A DNA stretch of 24,051 nt from JAAYEV01 sp964508195 (GTDB taxonomy: Bacteria; Bacillota; Clostridia; Ch29), in contig CAZDSH010000019.1 of NCBI GenBank assembly GCA_964508195.1, forward strand, positions 1 through 24,051, given 5' to 3'. Within the stretch, counting starts at the first letter, position 1. Each line of letters opens with the position of its first letter. Of this stretch, positions 14,670-23,636 are shown piece after piece. The notes under the pieces are model-generated. The model worked only from the letters and a program-made list of their open reading frames with translations. It was not told the origin of the DNA and made no database searches. A program made the translations under genes and the position numbers.

Positions 14670-16658
14670 TTAGGTTTCTCTGGCGCAAAGGGTTTCCGCT
14701 TTTTCTATAAGATTTTCAATATCAATGGGCTTACTTATATAATCATCCATCCCGGCCTTAAGGCATTTTTGTTTATCACCGGCCATTGCATAGGCAGTCG
14801 TTGCGATTATCGGAACATGTTTACCGGTATCCTTCTCCTTTTCCCTTATGATCTTCGTTACTTCAATACCGCTCATATCAGGCATTTGTACATCCATAAA
14901 AATTAGATCAAAGGAACGGGTTTCCAGTATACCTAGGGCGGTTTTGCCATCCGGTGCGATTTCGAAACCCCAGCCCTTATTCTTACAAATTTGTTTTAGG
15001 AGCGCCTGGCTTGCGTAATCATCCTCTATAATCAATACATAGAACTTTCCTTTTACACGGTTCCCCGCCTCGGTTTTTTCAGCATTAGCGGACTTTTTCT
15101 CCTTCTCCGGTACCCGGGCCAAACAATCAAAATAAAACGTGCTACCCTTACCATATTCGCTTTCTACATATATTTTTCCGCCCATAAGCTCAACTAACCC
15201 CTTCGATATCGCCAGCCCAAGGCCTGTTCCCTTATACCTCTTCGTATAGGAAACGTCTAATTGCGTAAATATGCTAAAGATTTCCCTTAAATCCTCCTTT
15301 ATAATGCCTATGCCAGTATCGGAAATTGAAAACATTAACTGTATTTCGTCATCGGTTTGATCTATTTTTTCCACAGAGATCTTTACGCCGCCCCTATCGG
15401 TGAATTTTATTGCATTCCCAACAAGATTGTTGATTACCTGTATTAATCTATTCTTATCGATGAGTATTTCTTCAGGTAAGTCATTATCTACATGGACGTC
15501 CAGGGTTAATCCCTTGTTCTTCGCCACGACGCCCAGCACCTTGGTGAGGAAATAGAACTCCTTATGAATATTCGTTCTTTCCGGCTTTAGTATAATCCTA
15601 TTCGCTTCGATTTTAGAATAATCAAGTATGTCCTCTATTATATTTATTAATGTATCCGCTGATGAACGTATTATATCAACCATGCCCTCCTGTTCTTCCG
15701 TTAAATCCGAGAGTTTAAGTAAATCTATCATGCCCACTATCCCGTTCATCGGCGTTCTTATTTCATGGCTCATATTAGCGAGGAATTGACTCTTAGCCCT
15801 GTTTGCTGCCTCGGCAGCCCTCGCTTTGTTTTCATTTTCTTTTTCCTTTGATATATCCCTAATCACTAGGACTTCCCTTTGTTCGCCTTTGTATATAATA
15901 AAATCCCTTATAACCTCGACGTTAAACGTAGTGCCGTCTTTTTTGATACAGTAAAAATCCCCCGCTAAACAATCGTCCTTTTTCTCCCTATTAAGAATAC
16001 GTTTAACCAAATCCTTCGATACCAAATTCCTCAATCGCATCCCTATTAGCTGGGCGTTGGAATACCCGGTTAATAGCTCCAACCTTTTATTACAATCTAG
16101 AATAACGCCCCTAGAATGGATACATATACCCTCAAAGGTTGCTTCGGCTAATTGCCTAAACCTCGATTCACTTTCCCTTATATTGTCCTCATTTTTCTTA
16201 CGCTCAGTGATATCCACTCCATAATGCAGGTAAATACCCTCTTCTTTAGTGGGCACCCAATAGATATCCCAGAATATGTCCTCTAACTTTTGCTCTGTAT
16301 TCGTTATTTTGTTAAACCTTAATGCTTCATCAGCTTTGCAGAAGTAACACTTTATGTTTTTGCCCGGCGGCGGTACCCCGTGCTCTTTTATATACTTTCT
16401 GTCCTCATCGTCTATGTATAAAGAATGTCCGTATTCTTCCCAACAATGTTTACCGATAACCGCGCCCAAATCCTTTGCAAGTTTATTCGCGGCAATTACC
16501 GTCCTATCCCTTTTCACCAATAAAGCCGGATGAGGTATAGCGTTTAGCAATATTTCGCTAAGATGATTTGCCTTTTGTAAATCAATAATTAGCCTATTGA
16601 TATCTGTAGCGCCATTAATATTATTGTGGTCAAAGCTTTTGTCATTATTCATAAGCAT
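14670..16658 (-). CDS. Hybrid sensor histidine kinase with two PAS domains
   Basis: This 662-residue soluble protein has no membrane segment. A first PAS-like domain (about 30-155) carries an unusual Cys set: HCWEEYGH and KCYFCKAD. A second PAS domain (about 160-270) ends in VIRDISKEKE. The dimerisation/phosphoacceptor box is FLANMSHEIRTPMNG with His298. The ATPase domain has NNLVGNAIKFTD (N-box, about 410-421), SDTGIGI and KGTGLGLAISKGL. A C-terminal receiver domain (about 538-655) has EDD, the phosphorylatable Asp589 in IFMDVQMPDMSG, and Lys643. Output must pass to an unseen partner, since there is no DNA-binding domain. The ribosome binding site AAGGTGG is better spaced for the ATG at codon 3 (16652). 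It is probably independent of the BREX operon. Confidence 0.93.
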   Translation of the reverse strand: MLMNNDKSFDHNNINGATDINRLIIDLQKANHLSEILLNAIPHPALLVKRDRTVIAANKLAKDLGAVIGKHCWEEYGHSLYIDDEDRKYIKEHGVPPPGKNIKCYFCKADEALRFNKITNTEQKLEDIFWDIYWVPTKEEGIYLHYGVDITERKKNEDNIRESESRFRQLAEATFEGICIHSRGVILDCNKRLELLTGYSNAQLIGMRLRNLVSKDLVKRILNREKKDDCLAGDFYCIKKDGTTFNVEVIRDFIIYKGEQREVLVIRDISKEKENENKARAAEAANRAKSQFLANMSHEIRTPMNGIVGMIDLLKLSDLTEEQEGMVDIIRSSADTLINIIEDILDYSKIEANRIILKPERTNIHKEFYFLTKVLGVVAKNKGLTLDVHVDNDLPEEILIDKNRLIQVINNLVGNAIKFTDRGGVKISVEKIDQTDDEIQLMFSISDTGIGIIKEDLREIFSIFTQLDVSYTKRYKGTGLGLAISKGLVELMGGKIYVESEYGKGSTFYFDCLARVPEKEKKSANAEKTEAGNRVKGKFYVLIIEDDYASQALLKQICKNKGWGFEIAPDGKTALGILETRSFDLIFMDVQMPDMSGIEVTKIIREKEKDTGKHVPIIATTAYAMAGDKQKCLKAGMDDYISKPIDIENLIEKAETLCARET

Positions 16659-17013
16659 TCGCCACCTTTTTTATATCTATATGCGTCCCCGTATCCTGTG
16701 TCCTTTAACATTCTATCGGACTGCCCTGATAGATTCATTATACCATAAACAATACCGTCCCCCTCGGCCCATAGCTTTGTTAATAAAATGTCATAGCTTG
16801 CAATATTAACGAAGCACATCAGCTTTCCGAGCCAGCAGATCTATATCTTAAATTTGCCGATACTTTTCTGTAACATCCCCCATAAAATCCTCTAGATCTA
16901 ATTTAATGTATGAATACATAAAATATTACAATATCATACTTAATATTCGATAGGCGTTCCCAAGTTCCTGCAATAGGCCCATGATTTTATGCATAGAATG
17001 GAATAATGGGGGG
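16659..17013. other. Intergenic region before the histidine kinase gene
   Basis: This 355-bp gap holds the probable kinase promoter near 16737-16745. The rest is AT-rich, especially 16900-16960. I find no gene, RNA or strong terminator for the upstream YkvI-family gene. Confidence 0.6.
16737..16745 (-). promoter_or_regulatory. Extended -10 element, probable histidine kinase promoter
   Basis: The minus strand reads TGGTATAAT, a perfect extended -10 (TGnTATAAT). It lies about 80 bp upstream of the kinase start. No good -35 hexamer is seen at 17 bases, which extended -10 promoters can tolerate. Confidence 0.45.
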
Positions 17014-18027
17014 TCAACATAGGACAAATATTAACATAAAAAACCCTATTAGGCCGAATAGGGGATATATAATGCCTATTAATCTTGCAAAACCTAACCT
17101 AGCCAGGGGAACGGAGGATATACAAAACATCGCCGCCACAATCGCTCTATGTCTACTTTTTGAAAACCTGTTTACAAAACCGTAACCGTTGGCTATTGCA
17201 GTAGTAAACATGGCAATCCAAAGTATAAGAGCATAAAATTTCCTGTAACCGTTGCTGACATAACCGGATACCCTAAGCATCGGAATATCCATAGGCACGG
17301 CTTCGCTATAGTGCATAAGCATAAGTGCCAGTATACATAAACCTAGAATATACAGTATCCCTCCCCCTATCATGCCCCCAAGGATAGCGGTTTTCTTACA
17401 GTTTATTAAAGGAAATAGTGTTGAAAATACTGTTATAATGATTAAAGAGTTTGAACCGACGTACAACAGGGAAGACGTAAGGAAGTTTCCCTTGTTCGTC
17501 AGAACCGCCCCATTGATATAATAAGGATTATATGCGCCCCTAAGGGTTAAATAGAGGAACGTAAACACAATGCCCAGGGCAAGTATCGGCACTAATATCG
17601 AATTAACTAGTGAAAGACCCTTTAAGTTAAATAAAAATACGACGAAGGACAGGGCTATCATCACCGCTATTCCGAAGTTAGAGGACGTCCCCAATTCTTC
17701 TTTAAAAACTGCACCGCCTCCGGAAACCATTACGCTAAAACCTGTGTACAAGGAAGTTATCATTATAGCATCGAAAACCCTGCCAAATCCTCTGCCAAAG
17801 GTTTTATAGGCTAAATCATCGAATCCTTTTATTCTATTGTTATATACTTTTAGAAGGAGTAAACTTCCCAATAGAGAAAAAGATATGCCCGATATCGTTA
17901 TGCCGATAATTCCCTTCAGACCGTACATCCCGAAAAATTCGATTATCTCCCTTCCCGAGGCAAACCCTGCACCTATTACCGTGCCCACATATATAAGCGA
18001 AATCCTTAACCAATCCTTTATTTCCAT
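17014..18027 (-). CDS. YkvI-family integral membrane protein
   Basis: This 337-residue protein is almost wholly hydrophobic, with about ten predicted membrane helices. The N-terminal IGAGFASGREIIEFFG is the hallmark of the YkvI/COG3949 family, related to amino-acid/APC-type transporters. The substrate is unknown. The unwound-helix-like Gly-rich motif (about 18-26) would be a substrate or ion site by analogy with that superfamily. The ATG has GGGGGTAGGG just upstream. It lies 104 bp after the VanW-domain gene and may be read from the same transcript. Confidence 0.88.
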   Translation of the reverse strand: MEIKDWLRISLIYVGTVIGAGFASGREIIEFFGMYGLKGIIGITISGISFSLLGSLLLLKVYNNRIKGFDDLAYKTFGRGFGRVFDAIMITSLYTGFSVMVSGGGAVFKEELGTSSNFGIAVMIALSFVVFLFNLKGLSLVNSILVPILALGIVFTFLYLTLRGAYNPYYINGAVLTNKGNFLTSSLLYVGSNSLIIITVFSTLFPLINCKKTAILGGMIGGGILYILGLCILALMLMHYSEAVPMDIPMLRVSGYVSNGYRKFYALILWIAMFTTAIANGYGFVNRFSKSRHRAIVAAMFCISSVPLARLGFARLIGIIYPLFGLIGFFMLIFVLC

Positions 18028-18131
18028 ACCCTACCCCCAACATTTAACATCATCAATGCCGGATAATATATCCAAAAAATAAGCCCCCCATTGCATAGCT
18101 CAATATCAGGGACTTCATATTAAAGGTTTAT

Positions 18132-19037
18132 TTAATTTGTTTCTACTATACGGGGCATCGGCCGATATTGGCTGGTGCCCATACATTTAGACGTTACCGC
18201 TCCGGCAGAATCGGTTATTGTTACCCATGATTCTACTGAAGCACCCTCCATACCCTCAACTAGAATCCGTTCTTCGTCGTCTACTAGATCCGGATTCTTT
18301 TTATAGACCGTGGGGATCGGTTTTTTGTTCAAGCATTTATGAACCCATACTACATCCGGGGCCCTTTCTTTACTGTATAACGCGGCATAAAGCCTGTTCC
18401 CTATGCACCTTGCCCAAATGAGTATAGGAAATTCAGTATTGTTCCTAAATTTAAAATCCTTGTAACCGTAGGCTACCGTTGCATCCTGCCCATAAGGTAC
18501 GTAGGGTACGGGCATGGAATGATTATGCCTTTCTACTATCTCCAGATTGCTATAAACAGAAACGTTATACAATGTAGTTGCGACCTTGCACACGCCGCCC
18601 CCGACAGTAGTCGTTATTTCTGAACCGCTATACGACTGACCGACCTTATATCCCTTTTCCTCGTTGTACGGACCAATCGCGTTGTTTTGTGAAAATATCT
18701 CCCCGGGCATAAGCACAGTCCCTGCAACGGAACTTGACGCAAGGCAGACGTTAAATTCTTCATTAGGGGACAGATCCTTTAACACAGCACAATAGGCCGC
18801 CATTAAAGTATATGTACCCTTTTCCTCCTGTGCCTTCAAAAAATCGCTGTCCTCCGCCCAGGGCAAGTTAGTAACGGCGCCGGAAGCATCCGGCACGTCT
18901 ACTTCCATGCCGGAGCCGCTTTCTTCCGTACCGGTATCATCCTTCACCGTGATATTTTCCCCGATATTTTTCGGTATTAATATAAAAAGTGATGCCAATA
19001 TTATAATCGTTATAACAGCATAGGATCTCTTTTTCAT
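18132..19037 (-). CDS. VanW-domain membrane-anchored protein
   Basis: This is a 301-residue protein. A single N-terminal hydrophobic segment (about 6-24, after MKKRSYA) is either an uncleaved signal anchor or a signal peptide. The VanW domain covers about residues 105-225. It shows FSQNNAIGPYNEEKGYKVG, the signature TTTVGGGVCKVATTLYN, and ERHNHSMPVPYVPYGQDATV. VanW-like proteins are common in clostridia and thought to act at the cell envelope; their activity is unknown. There are no YkuD or peptidoglycan-binding repeats beside it. A well-formed promoter lies about 65 bp upstream of the start. Confidence 0.93.
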   Translation of the reverse strand: MKKRSYAVITIIILASLFILIPKNIGENITVKDDTGTEESGSGMEVDVPDASGAVTNLPWAEDSDFLKAQEEKGTYTLMAAYCAVLKDLSPNEEFNVCLASSSVAGTVLMPGEIFSQNNAIGPYNEEKGYKVGQSYSGSEITTTVGGGVCKVATTLYNVSVYSNLEIVERHNHSMPVPYVPYGQDATVAYGYKDFKFRNNTEFPILIWARCIGNRLYAALYSKERAPDVVWVHKCLNKKPIPTVYKKNPDLVDDEERILVEGMEGASVESWVTITDSAGAVTSKCMGTSQYRPMPRIVETN

Positions 19038-19100
19038 ATATTAGCCCCGCAGAGTTTAATTTTTTACCCCTTAGGCTATATTTATTGCTAATATCGAAAA

Positions 19101-19129
19101 ATAATACGTAAAAATAATTATAATTTCAA
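19101..19129 (-). promoter_or_regulatory. Promoter of the VanW-domain gene
   Basis: On the minus strand, TTGAAA (19124-19129) and TATTAT (19101-19106) are separated by exactly 17 bases. Each hexamer matches the housekeeping consensus at five of six positions, in AT-rich context. Confidence 0.6.
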
Positions 19130-19223
19130 ACTGAAGGTATCCCCTTTTGTACCTTCGCCGCTGATAGTGTACTATAAAGCCCCTTGTTCCAATCTTCTGC
19201 GTTAAATCGTCCCCATAGTATAT

Positions 19224-20057
19224 TCATTGATGTATTGGCTCACCATCAATAATTTTAAAGTTTTTCTCTTCAACGATGGCCCCGTCTTCCTTCTCCTTTG
19301 TAAAGGTTATCAGATCAAAGTCGTCTTCGGTTTTACTTTGGGAAGTTCTATAGATGTACCTTAGACCCTCTTCTACCTTTTCCCTTGTTCCTAGCCAATA
19401 GGGACAAGCATTGAGTAAGGTATCGTATTTTGTAAACTCCGTAAAAATTTTATTAGAGGCCTGTACATCTATATCGGGAAGCTTTTTTTCCACATGCTCG
19501 GCGCTTACCTTTGCATCCCTTCCTATACTCTCCAGATATTTCTTAGCCTGAGCTTCCTGTTGTTTGGCCAGGGCTTTATAATCCTTATGGGCTGCAAGCA
19601 CCCTGCTACGTAGACTTAAAGGAAACATCCGCCTTATCGAATCCCCGTAACCCGAACCGTCCATCGGCTCTTCGTATTCCGATAGGATATAATTATCATC
19701 TTCGTCCCTAGAAAAAATAATAACCGTAGGGATTGCACCGCTTCCGCTTATCTTCGTAAAAATCCCGTTTTCAAAACCGAAAACGCCGCAGCTCGCTATT
19801 GTATACACCTTCGTAGCCCCGTTTTTGTCCTTCGTATCGAGAATGATATGCCCCTCCGTTACAACTTCCCCGAAGGCATAGCGACTACTCCTGCCTTTAA
19901 TTGCTTCGCTAATGGCATTTTCTATATTCGAAAGACCTTGCCCCCTTTCCGTTTCAGGAACAACCGGCGGATTATCGCTTTGGTTTACACAGGATACTGA
20001 ACCAAGGACTATAAATACCAACAGGCTTAGTACACACATCCTTTTCGCCAATATCAT
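19224..20057 (-). CDS. Lipoprotein resembling the BlaR1/M56 extracellular tail
   Basis: This 277-residue protein has an N-terminal signal sequence ending GSVSC, followed by NQSDN. That is an acceptable if imperfect lipobox, so a membrane-anchored extracellular lipoprotein is likely. The mature part contains YAFGEVVTEGHIIL, FGFENGIFTKISGSGAIPTV, YEEPMDGSGYGDSIRRMFP and YLESIGR. From memory these match the C-terminal extracellular domain of clostridial BlaR1/M56-type sensor proteins. No HExxH metallopeptidase domain or membrane bundle is present, so this is a stand-alone version. Its role, possibly sensing or binding at the envelope, is inferred only. The ribosome binding site is GGGAG, ten bases from the ATG. 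Confidence 0.65.
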   Translation of the reverse strand: MILAKRMCVLSLLVFIVLGSVSCVNQSDNPPVVPETERGQGLSNIENAISEAIKGRSSRYAFGEVVTEGHIILDTKDKNGATKVYTIASCGVFGFENGIFTKISGSGAIPTVIIFSRDEDDNYILSEYEEPMDGSGYGDSIRRMFPLSLRSRVLAAHKDYKALAKQQEAQAKKYLESIGRDAKVSAEHVEKKLPDIDVQASNKIFTEFTKYDTLLNACPYWLGTREKVEEGLRYIYRTSQSKTEDDFDLITFTKEKEDGAIVEEKNFKIIDGEPIHQ

Positions 20058-20168
20058 TTGATAACATCTCCCTTTTTATATCTGTCCTACCCTGTGATAT
20101 GTCTCACCACTTTCGCTAAACCCTTAGAAGCAGGGCCTTTCATACGAGTAGCCTAATGTTCATTTTAT

Positions 20169-22010
20169 TTATGATTGTGCGGTTTTCATAAGTCTTGCGG
20201 AGTTAAATACAACGAACACAGAGCTGATATGATGAAAGAACGCTGCGGACCATGGCGTCAGAAGCCCTAAAGTAGCCAATATAATACCCGTTAAATTAAA
20301 CCCGATAGCCCAGGCATAATTTTGTTTAATAGTACGGATTAGCCTTTTACCCGTCTGTACAATGCTTAATAGACCGGTGGCATCATTACGCAGTATGACA
20401 ATATCCGAAGATTTAATGGCTAAATCAGCTTTAGTATGTCCTATAGAAACCCCTACATCCGCCGTTGCAAGGGCGGTAGCATCGTTAACACCGTCACCTA
20501 CCATTATGGTAAAACCTTCGTCCCTTAGCTCCTTTATGAAGGATAGTTTATCCTCGGGTTTTAAACCCCAACGATAATCATCGGCCTCTATGAGCTTCGC
20601 AACACGGTTTGCCTCGGTTTCTTCGTTGTCCCCCGTTGCTAGCACAACCCTTTTTATCCCTAGTTTATGGAGACCCCTCCCGAGGCCCTCTGCATAGTTC
20701 CTAAGTTCATCCTGTATTATAACGACCCCCATTATTTTTCCGTCGATTCCTACCCAAGTAGTTCGGCCCTTGTATTCGGCATCGGCGGGTATTGTAAGGC
20801 CCAGTTCTTTCATGGTTACCGCAGACCCTAAAACTACCTGCCGACCCTGGACGAGGGATTTAACGCCAAGACCGGGAAGGTACTCCGAATCCGTTACCTT
20901 CAAGGGCGAGATACCCCTAGCGGATGCATAGGATACAATAGCGTTCGCAATAGGATGGTTAAAACCCGCCTCCACAGAAGCGGCAACCTGGAGCAATTCA
21001 TCCCCGGGCATCCCGAAGGCTATAACCTCGGATACCTGTGGCTCGGCCATTGTAACCGTCCCAGTCTTATCGAGGACGACAGAAGAAGCCTGGCCGATTA
21101 TTTCCAGGGGCGTACCACCCCTTGCCAATATTCCTTTACTGCTTAGGCCGCCGATAGCAGCGGCAAAGGCGGTGGGTACAGATAGCGCCCAAGCGCAGGG
21201 ACATGCCACCGCAGTTACGGCAGCCATACGAATTAACCCGGCGGCGGCGTCACCGGTAAGGCCCCCTGTAAAAAGGAATACGCCCATGGCATATATAACT
21301 ACGCCGGATATGAAGAACTGGACTATCCTATCGGCCCTCCGATGAATTTGTGGTTTTATTTTTAGTTGCCCTTCGATCTCCCTGGCTATAATGTGAAGAT
21401 AACCTTTATCCCCGTCCCTAGAAGCGCGAACATTCAATTGCGCTGTCGTACTAATGGCCCCGGAGGTTACAAGGTCACCCGGTTGTTTGTATACAGGGAA
21501 CGGTTCGCCGGTGATTACGGACTCATCAATCTCCGAAGACCCCTTTATTATTTCGCCGTCGACGGTTATCATCTCACCCTGTGGTACAACGACTACATCA
21601 CCTTCATGGATTTCTTCTATTGGTAACTCCATTATTGTTTCATCCCTAAAAACTCGGGCAGTTTTTTTCCTCTCCTTCGTTAATGCCTCAATCTTACGCC
21701 GAGTTCTCTCAATAATAATAAAGGAAATAGCAAGACCCATACTGATAAACCACGCTACAAGGGCACCGCTTAAAGGCTCCCCGGCCAATAAAGATACTAC
21801 CATAACCGTTACGACTAACATATCCGCGGTCACTTTTTTAGCCTTAGTTAGAGCATTAAATAGTGCCCTCCCATACATCGCAAAGCAGATAAAATAAAAA
21901 ATAAGCCCAATCCATTTAAATAATTCGAATTCAACCCAGTTATAAGCTACAAGGCTTAGTACAGCTATTATTGCCACGATGGTCCTAGTTAAAAACATTT
22001 TAGACGACAC
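20169..22010 (-). CDS. P1B-type heavy-metal-transporting ATPase
   Basis: This 613-residue P-type ATPase pumps a transition metal across the membrane. Motifs in order are TGEP (about 167-170, actuator), CPC in VACPCAWALSVPTA (270-272, metal site), DKTGTVT with Asp314 (phosphorylated), HP (352-353, nucleotide binding) and GDGVND (505-510). The C-terminal helix reads FFHHISSVFVVFNSARL. There is no N-terminal heavy-metal-associated domain or CxxC. The last-helix signature does not fit the classical Cu or Zn forms well enough to name the metal. The GTG start at 22010 follows a run of eight G (ribosome binding site), nine bases away. A good promoter lies about 80-110 bp upstream. No metalloregulator gene is adjacent. 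Confidence 0.93.
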   Translation of the reverse strand: MSSKMFLTRTIVAIIAVLSLVAYNWVEFELFKWIGLIFYFICFAMYGRALFNALTKAKKVTADMLVVTVMVVSLLAGEPLSGALVAWFISMGLAISFIIIERTRRKIEALTKERKKTARVFRDETIMELPIEEIHEGDVVVVPQGEMITVDGEIIKGSSEIDESVITGEPFPVYKQPGDLVTSGAISTTAQLNVRASRDGDKGYLHIIAREIEGQLKIKPQIHRRADRIVQFFISGVVIYAMGVFLFTGGLTGDAAAGLIRMAAVTAVACPCAWALSVPTAFAAAIGGLSSKGILARGGTPLEIIGQASSVVLDKTGTVTMAEPQVSEVIAFGMPGDELLQVAASVEAGFNHPIANAIVSYASARGISPLKVTDSEYLPGLGVKSLVQGRQVVLGSAVTMKELGLTIPADAEYKGRTTWVGIDGKIMGVVIIQDELRNYAEGLGRGLHKLGIKRVVLATGDNEETEANRVAKLIEADDYRWGLKPEDKLSFIKELRDEGFTIMVGDGVNDATALATADVGVSIGHTKADLAIKSSDIVILRNDATGLLSIVQTGKRLIRTIKQNYAWAIGFNLTGIILATLGLLTPWSAAFFHHISSVFVVFNSARLMKTAQS

Positions 22011-22091
22011 AGTTTTTTACCCCCCCCAATTATTTGACCAACAAATTCGGATATATAATGATTCTGATTGCAAAGATTATCTTTAATTAAA

Positions 22092-22120
22092 ATCATATCA
22101 AAGGCTATGCATGGTGTAAA
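22092..22120 (-). promoter_or_regulatory. Promoter of the metal ATPase gene
   Basis: On the minus strand, TTTACA (22115-22120) and TATGAT (22092-22097) are separated by exactly 17 bases. Each matches the consensus at five of six positions. The site lies about 80 bp upstream of the GTG start. Confidence 0.6.
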
Positions 22121-22131
22121 TACATTAATAT

Positions 22132-22160
22132 AGATGATGCAGGCTAACGCTGCACCATCT
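22132..22160. promoter_or_regulatory. Imperfect dyad just upstream of the ATPase promoter
   Basis: AGATGATGCAG (22132-22142) and CTGCACCATCT (22150-22160) are inverted copies with one mismatch around GCTAACG. The dyad begins 12 bp upstream of the -35 hexamer. It could be a regulator binding site, or an RNA hairpin if transcribed. Confidence 0.45.
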
Positions 22161-22176
22161 AAAGGACGAAATCACC

Positions 22177-22219
22177 AACGGGGCCTTCAATAAATAACTA
22201 TTACGACAGGCCCCGTTTT
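22177..22219 (+). terminator. Hairpin terminator between MFS and ATPase genes
   Basis: AACGGGGCCT (22177-22186) and AGGCCCCGTT (22208-22217) form a perfect 10-bp stem with a 21-base loop, followed on the plus strand by TTTTC. The T-run points to plus-strand termination, yet no plus-strand gene is seen. In the minus direction it lies about 100 bp beyond the MFS stop and could still end that transcript less efficiently. Confidence 0.55.
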
Positions 22220-22316
22220 CTTTAGATCCTTCGACTTATTTGCGACTTATTTGTTTGTCCCAACTAATAAAAAATAGCCGTTAAATTTATGTCCGCCACG
22301 TCCATAAACCTGGTTA

Positions 22317-23489
22317 TTAGCTCCGGCTGATATGCCTAAGTATAAGGGCTACTATCGCTGTGATTAGGGAAAACAATGCCATTATATTAAATCCGGGGAA
22401 ATAACTCTGGGTTAAATCATAGGAAAGCCCTACCAATAAAGGCCCTATAAGTACGCCTATATTAAGGCATGTGGACAGTATCCCATAGCCAAGGCCTATC
22501 TGACCCGGCGATAAAAAACTAGGTACAAGGGAAAATACCGGTGATGGCACAAAAGAAGCAAATATTCCAATAAGACCTCCCAATAACAACGGGTTTAATC
22601 CGATCCTAGGGACCAATAGCAGCAGAACCGCTAATAGAGTGCTCCCCGTGATTATGAAGTATTCCTCCCCGCCGAACCGGTCCGTTAAGGCCCCTACCCA
22701 CGGGCTGAGCAATAATGAACCAACCATAAACAAACTGGTCAGAAAGCCTGCAAAACTTAGGCTATAGCCTTGGGATACATAATAATCCCCGGCGAATGTA
22801 AAATAGGATATCGCTGCGGCATTATACATCATCCATATAGCAGCTATAAGCCATACGGCCCATCCCGCACTTTTTATGGAATAAAGGCTTTCCTTCAAAT
22901 CCGGCATTTCCCGACGCCCCTCCGTTATAGGTTTACTGGGAAATTTAAATATTAATAGGACCAATACCACTAAACAATAAATCGTAGATAATAAAAGGGG
23001 TACCCTCCAACCTGAGATAGTCGCAATACGGCCAAAAACATTAAGGGTCAAAATGGTGCCTAGGGGCATAGCCGTATTAAAGATTCCCATTGCCTTACCC
23101 AGATCCTTCTTCGCGAACCATTGGGCTAATACCTGGGGCGCAACGATGGAAATGGTCAAAGCCCCAATACCGGAAACAATCCTGCCAATGACTAACAGAG
23201 AATAGCTGTGTCCTAGCCCCACTAGCAGGGAGCCTGCGAAGGTAATAGCCAATGCCGTTATGCCTACGTGTTTTGAACCATAGATATCTGATAAAATCCC
23301 GCCGGGGATCGAAATAAAAATACCCGGAAGCCCAAAAGTACTCATCAGCGCTCCGGCCTGGGCATGGGAGATCCCCAGGGCCGACACGATAAACCCAAGC
23401 ACCGGCGGAATACCCTGAAAGACTATTGCAAATGCCAGCATAAATATATAAATAAAAAATAATGCCCTCCAGCGAGATGTTTCGTCCAT
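22317..23489 (-). CDS. Major facilitator superfamily transporter
   Basis: This is a 390-residue protein with about 12 predicted membrane helices, the standard MFS length. The loop between helices 2 and 3 reads GGILSDIYGSKHVG, fitting the MFS G-x(3)-D-x(2)-G-[RK]-like signature. A matching loop between helices 8 and 9 reads GALTDRFGGEEY. Helix 4 has IGRIVSGIG. The overall pattern resembles the CynX/NarK-type MFS branches, but the substrate cannot be told. The ATG follows GGGAGATATAA. Three CTTTATGTT repeats (plus strand) lie in its leader. It stands alone between two intergenic regions. Confidence 0.9.
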   Translation of the reverse strand: MDETSRWRALFFIYIFMLAFAIVFQGIPPVLGFIVSALGISHAQAGALMSTFGLPGIFISIPGGILSDIYGSKHVGITALAITFAGSLLVGLGHSYSLLVIGRIVSGIGALTISIVAPQVLAQWFAKKDLGKAMGIFNTAMPLGTILTLNVFGRIATISGWRVPLLLSTIYCLVVLVLLIFKFPSKPITEGRREMPDLKESLYSIKSAGWAVWLIAAIWMMYNAAAISYFTFAGDYYVSQGYSLSFAGFLTSLFMVGSLLLSPWVGALTDRFGGEEYFIITGSTLLAVLLLLVPRIGLNPLLLGGLIGIFASFVPSPVFSLVPSFLSPGQIGLGYGILSTCLNIGVLIGPLLVGLSYDLTQSYFPGFNIMALFSLITAIVALILRHISRS

Positions 23490-23504
23490 TTATATCTCCC
23501 TTCC

Positions 23505-23544
23505 CTTTATGTTTCTATTTCTTTATGTTCCCCTTCTTTATGTT
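23505..23544 (-). repeat. Three direct repeats in the MFS leader
   Basis: CTTTATGTT occurs on the plus strand at 23505, 23521 and 23536, at spacings of 16 and 15 bp. On the minus strand these read AACATAAAG and end about 15 bp before the MFS start. They may be an operator or just repetitive purine-rich leader sequence. Confidence 0.4.
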
Positions 23545-23636
23545 TTATTCCCATAATAATTCCTATGAAACAATGTTTATTTTTTAAGCCTGCCCCACCG
23601 TATATACATGTAGCGTCTAAACATAGCCGCCCATGT

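Larger units (their letters stand above)
22011..22316. other. Regulatory intergenic region between MFS and ATPase genes
   Basis: This 306-bp gap contains the ATPase promoter (22092-22120), a strong imperfect dyad (22132-22160) and a perfect 10-bp hairpin with a T-run on the plus strand (22177-22219). No ORF is evident. Confidence 0.6.

Noticed and set aside
18060..18131. Terminator after the VanW-domain gene
   Set aside because: There is a T6 run on the minus strand (near 18073), but the preceding sequence gives only a very weak AGC/GCT stem.
21454..21897. 147-codon plus-strand ORF opposite the ATPase gene
   Set aside because: It is antisense to a strongly conserved P-type ATPase region, has no family resemblance, and looks like a shadow frame.
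22132..22219. A known riboswitch class (preQ1, guanidine, NiCo and fluoride considered)
   Set aside because: The hairpins lack the conserved core sequences of these classes, and no plus-strand gene follows.
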